Assembly: GCA_029974855.1 (NCBI GenBank)
Contig: JARKQO010000502.1
Location: 1-6,749 of the forward strand
From: Eubacteriales bacterium
Lineage (GTDB): Bacteria; Bacillota_A; Clostridia; Christensenellales; Aristaeellaceae
Length of the DNA: 6,749 nt
Reading direction: 5' to 3'
Below, in pieces: positions 5,430-6,749 of this stretch. Made by a program: the position numbers and the translations under genes. The notes below the pieces were generated by a model, which saw only the letters and a list, made by a program, of their open reading frames with translations, was not told the origin of the DNA and ran no database searches. Within the stretch, counting starts at the first letter, position 1, and each line of letters opens with the position of its first letter.

Positions 5430-6703
5430 GTCCGCCCATGCCTTGAAGCGGCCCGGGCGATCTGGATTTCCTCGATAGATTTTCCCCAATGCCCCTGGAG
5501 CCAGGGGTACTTGGGCATCTCGATCCTTTGGGCGGGATAGATGCCGCTGTGGCCTCCCGCATAGTAGGATACCAGCGCCGCCAGCACAAAATAAGGGGCG
5601 GCCTCAAACCCGAACAGCTCCAGGCCCAGCACCATGCTGGTGAGGGGAATGTTGGCCGCGCTGCCAAAGACGCATACATAGCCCAAGGCGGCCATCAGCG
5701 CCGGGGGGAGGCCAAAAGCCCGGGCCCACAAGCCGCCGCTGGCAGCGCCGATGGCGAACAGGGGCGTGGCCTCCCCTCCCTGAAACCCGGCCCCCAAAGA
5801 CAGCACAGTCAGCAGAAACTTCCCAAGGGGATCATACCAGGCCGCCTCGCCCTGAAATCCCGCGTCGATCATCCAGGTGCTCAGGCCGTCATAGCGAAAG
5901 GGGGAGAAAAGCCCCATGGCAAGCAACACAAGCACAGCGGAAAGCACGGCGCGGAGATAGGCGTTCCCGCACTTTTTTTGATATAGTTCCTTTACCTGAC
6001 GGACGGCGCTGGCAAAGCCTTTGCCTATGAGCCCAAAGGAAAGGGCCGCCAGGACCACGGCCAGCACCAGCCCCAGGCTGACGGCGGGCATAACGGCAAT
6101 CCCATGGCGCGGATGGGCCGCGCCCAGCCATTTTGCCACTCCGTCAGCCAAAAAGGAAGCGGCAAAGCAGCCCGGCATGCCCTCTTTGCGCAAGGAGCCC
6201 ACTTCGGAGAATTCCATGCCAAAAAAAGCCCCGGCAAAGGGAGTGCCAAATACGGCCCCAAAGCCTGCGCTGACGCCGGACGACACCAAGCGCCGCCCCT
6301 GGGCCCGGGAGAGATGAAACCGCCGGGCCAGCCAATGGCTGATGGCCCCTCCCATCTGCACCGCCGTTCCCTCCCGGCCCACCGAGGCCCCGAACAGATG
6401 GGACAAAACGGTGAACCCCAGGGCCAGCGGGGCCATTTGGGGCGGAATCCGCAAAGGGGTATGGAGGCTGTCGATCACCAGGTTGTTGCCCCTGTGGCTG
6501 CCGCCTCCCCATTTGCCATAAGCAAACGCCGTAGCCAAAGACAGCAGCGGCAGCCCGAAAACAACATAGGGGAAGGCCCTGTGCGCCTGGGCCGCCCATG
6601 CGAGCAAACGCAAGAAGGCGGCGGTGCTCCCTCCGATCAGCGCGCTTTCCATGCAAAGGAGCCAGCAAAAGCGCAGCCCGTCCGTGATTGCCTCTTTTTT
6701 CAT
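5408..6703 (-). CDS. CLC-family antiporter, probable fluoride/proton exchanger (CLC-F clade)
   Basis: A 431-residue polytopic membrane protein of the CLC (EriC) family without C-terminal CBS domains. The gating-glutamate loop is GREGT (residues 109-113, Glu111) followed by AVQMGG. Instead of the GSGIP filter of chloride CLCs it has GNNLVID (72-78), and instead of GGIFAP it has GGEATPLF (309-316, Glu311 and Thr313). NIPLTSMVLGLELFG (351-365) and HSGIYPAQR (385-393) complete the pattern. These substitutions are those of the CLC-F group, which exports fluoride in exchange for protons and protects enolase and pyrophosphatase from fluoride. ATG 6703 is preceded by AAGGA nine bases upstream. The gene is divergent in composition from none of its neighbours and converges on the M56 gene, with 40 bases between the stop codons. 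An ordinary chloride/proton CLC is the less likely alternative. Fluoride-riboswitch control is plausible but lies outside the window. Confidence 0.88.
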   Translation of the reverse strand: MKKEAITDGLRFCWLLCMESALIGGSTAAFLRLLAWAAQAHRAFPYVVFGLPLLSLATAFAYGKWGGGSHRGNNLVIDSLHTPLRIPPQMAPLALGFTVLSHLFGASVGREGTAVQMGGAISHWLARRFHLSRAQGRRLVSSGVSAGFGAVFGTPFAGAFFGMEFSEVGSLRKEGMPGCFAASFLADGVAKWLGAAHPRHGIAVMPAVSLGLVLAVVLAALSFGLIGKGFASAVRQVKELYQKKCGNAYLRAVLSAVLVLLAMGLFSPFRYDGLSTWMIDAGFQGEAAWYDPLGKFLLTVLSLGAGFQGGEATPLFAIGAASGGLWARAFGLPPALMAALGYVCVFGSAANIPLTSMVLGLELFGFEAAPYFVLAALVSYYAGGHSGIYPAQRIEMPKYPWLQGHWGKSIEEIQIARAASRHGRTKEKGRR

Positions 6704-6735
6704 CCCGCCTCGTCCTTTTCTGTAAAATGGCTATC

Positions 6736-6749
6736 AAAAAAGCTGACGC
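6736..6749 (-). terminator. Possible 3' arm of an intrinsic terminator upstream of the CLC gene (cut by window edge)
   Basis: Read on the minus strand this is GCGTCAGC followed by six T. That is the usual look of the second arm and U-tract of an intrinsic terminator; the first arm would lie beyond the window. It ends 32 bases before the CLC start codon. It may close an upstream gene or be the expression platform of a leader riboswitch. The remaining leader (6704-6735) holds the ribosome binding site and no clear promoter. Confidence 0.35.

Noticed and set aside
2875..5679. A 934-codon open frame on the minus strand opposite the M56 gene
   Set aside because: It lies antisense to a gene with clear M56 motifs and a promoter and terminator of its own. 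Its product is rich in Gly, Gln, His and Pro with no domain logic, as expected when a GC-rich gene is read on the other strand.
6144..6737. A 197-codon minus-strand frame starting upstream of the CLC gene
   Set aside because: It overlaps the CLC start in another frame and has no recognisable domain; the CLC frame has the family motifs and a well-placed ribosome binding site.
6704..6749. Complete fluoride riboswitch in the window
   Set aside because: Only 46 bases of leader are available, too few for the aptamer, and the 5' conserved elements are not present; kept only as a pointer to the flanking sequence.

Overview
This window looks like chromosomal DNA from a GC-rich Firmicute, most likely an uncultured gut-type member of the Clostridia. 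The clues are strong AAGGAG-type ribosome binding sites, GTG starts, a Firmicutes-style uridine phosphorylase and a BlaI/BlaR1 (M56) pair. The taxonomy is inferred from gene content and composition, not from a marker gene.

Layout. Bases 1-384 hold the 3' end of a nucleoside phosphorylase gene (uridine phosphorylase family). A 130-base gap with a perfect 10-bp hairpin follows. Next comes a two-gene unit: a GntR/UTRA regulator (515-1276) overlaps by 4 bases an MFS exporter or importer of the CynX/NimT type (1273-2442). An AT-rich intergenic region (2443-2569) carries a near-consensus sigma-A promoter and three BlaI-type dyads. It drives a second two-gene unit: a BlaI/MecI-type repressor (2570-2944) and an 805-residue BlaR1-like M56 membrane metalloprotease (2950-5367). 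A strong intrinsic terminator closes this unit at 5394-5429. On the opposite strand, converging on that terminator, lies a CLC-family antiporter (6703-5408) whose filter motifs point to the fluoride-exporting CLC-F clade. What looks like the 3' arm of a terminator, possibly a riboswitch expression platform, is cut by the right edge of the window.

How the genes may work together. GntR plus MFS is a self-contained regulator/transporter pair of unknown ligand. BlaI plus BlaR1 is a signal-transduction pair: the membrane protease senses an outside signal, its cytoplasmic zinc site leads to repressor inactivation, and the operon derepresses itself. No beta-lactamase or PBP2a gene is present. The BlaR1-like protein lacks the penicillin-binding sensor domain and has instead a large extracellular region with an internal duplication and a PepSY-like C-terminus. 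That ectodomain is the most unusual element here, because its signal is unknown. The CLC-F protein is probably an independent fluoride-detoxification gene.

No stretch longer than about 130 bases lacks a gene. There are no tRNA or rRNA genes, insertion sequences, CRISPR arrays or attachment sites that I can see.
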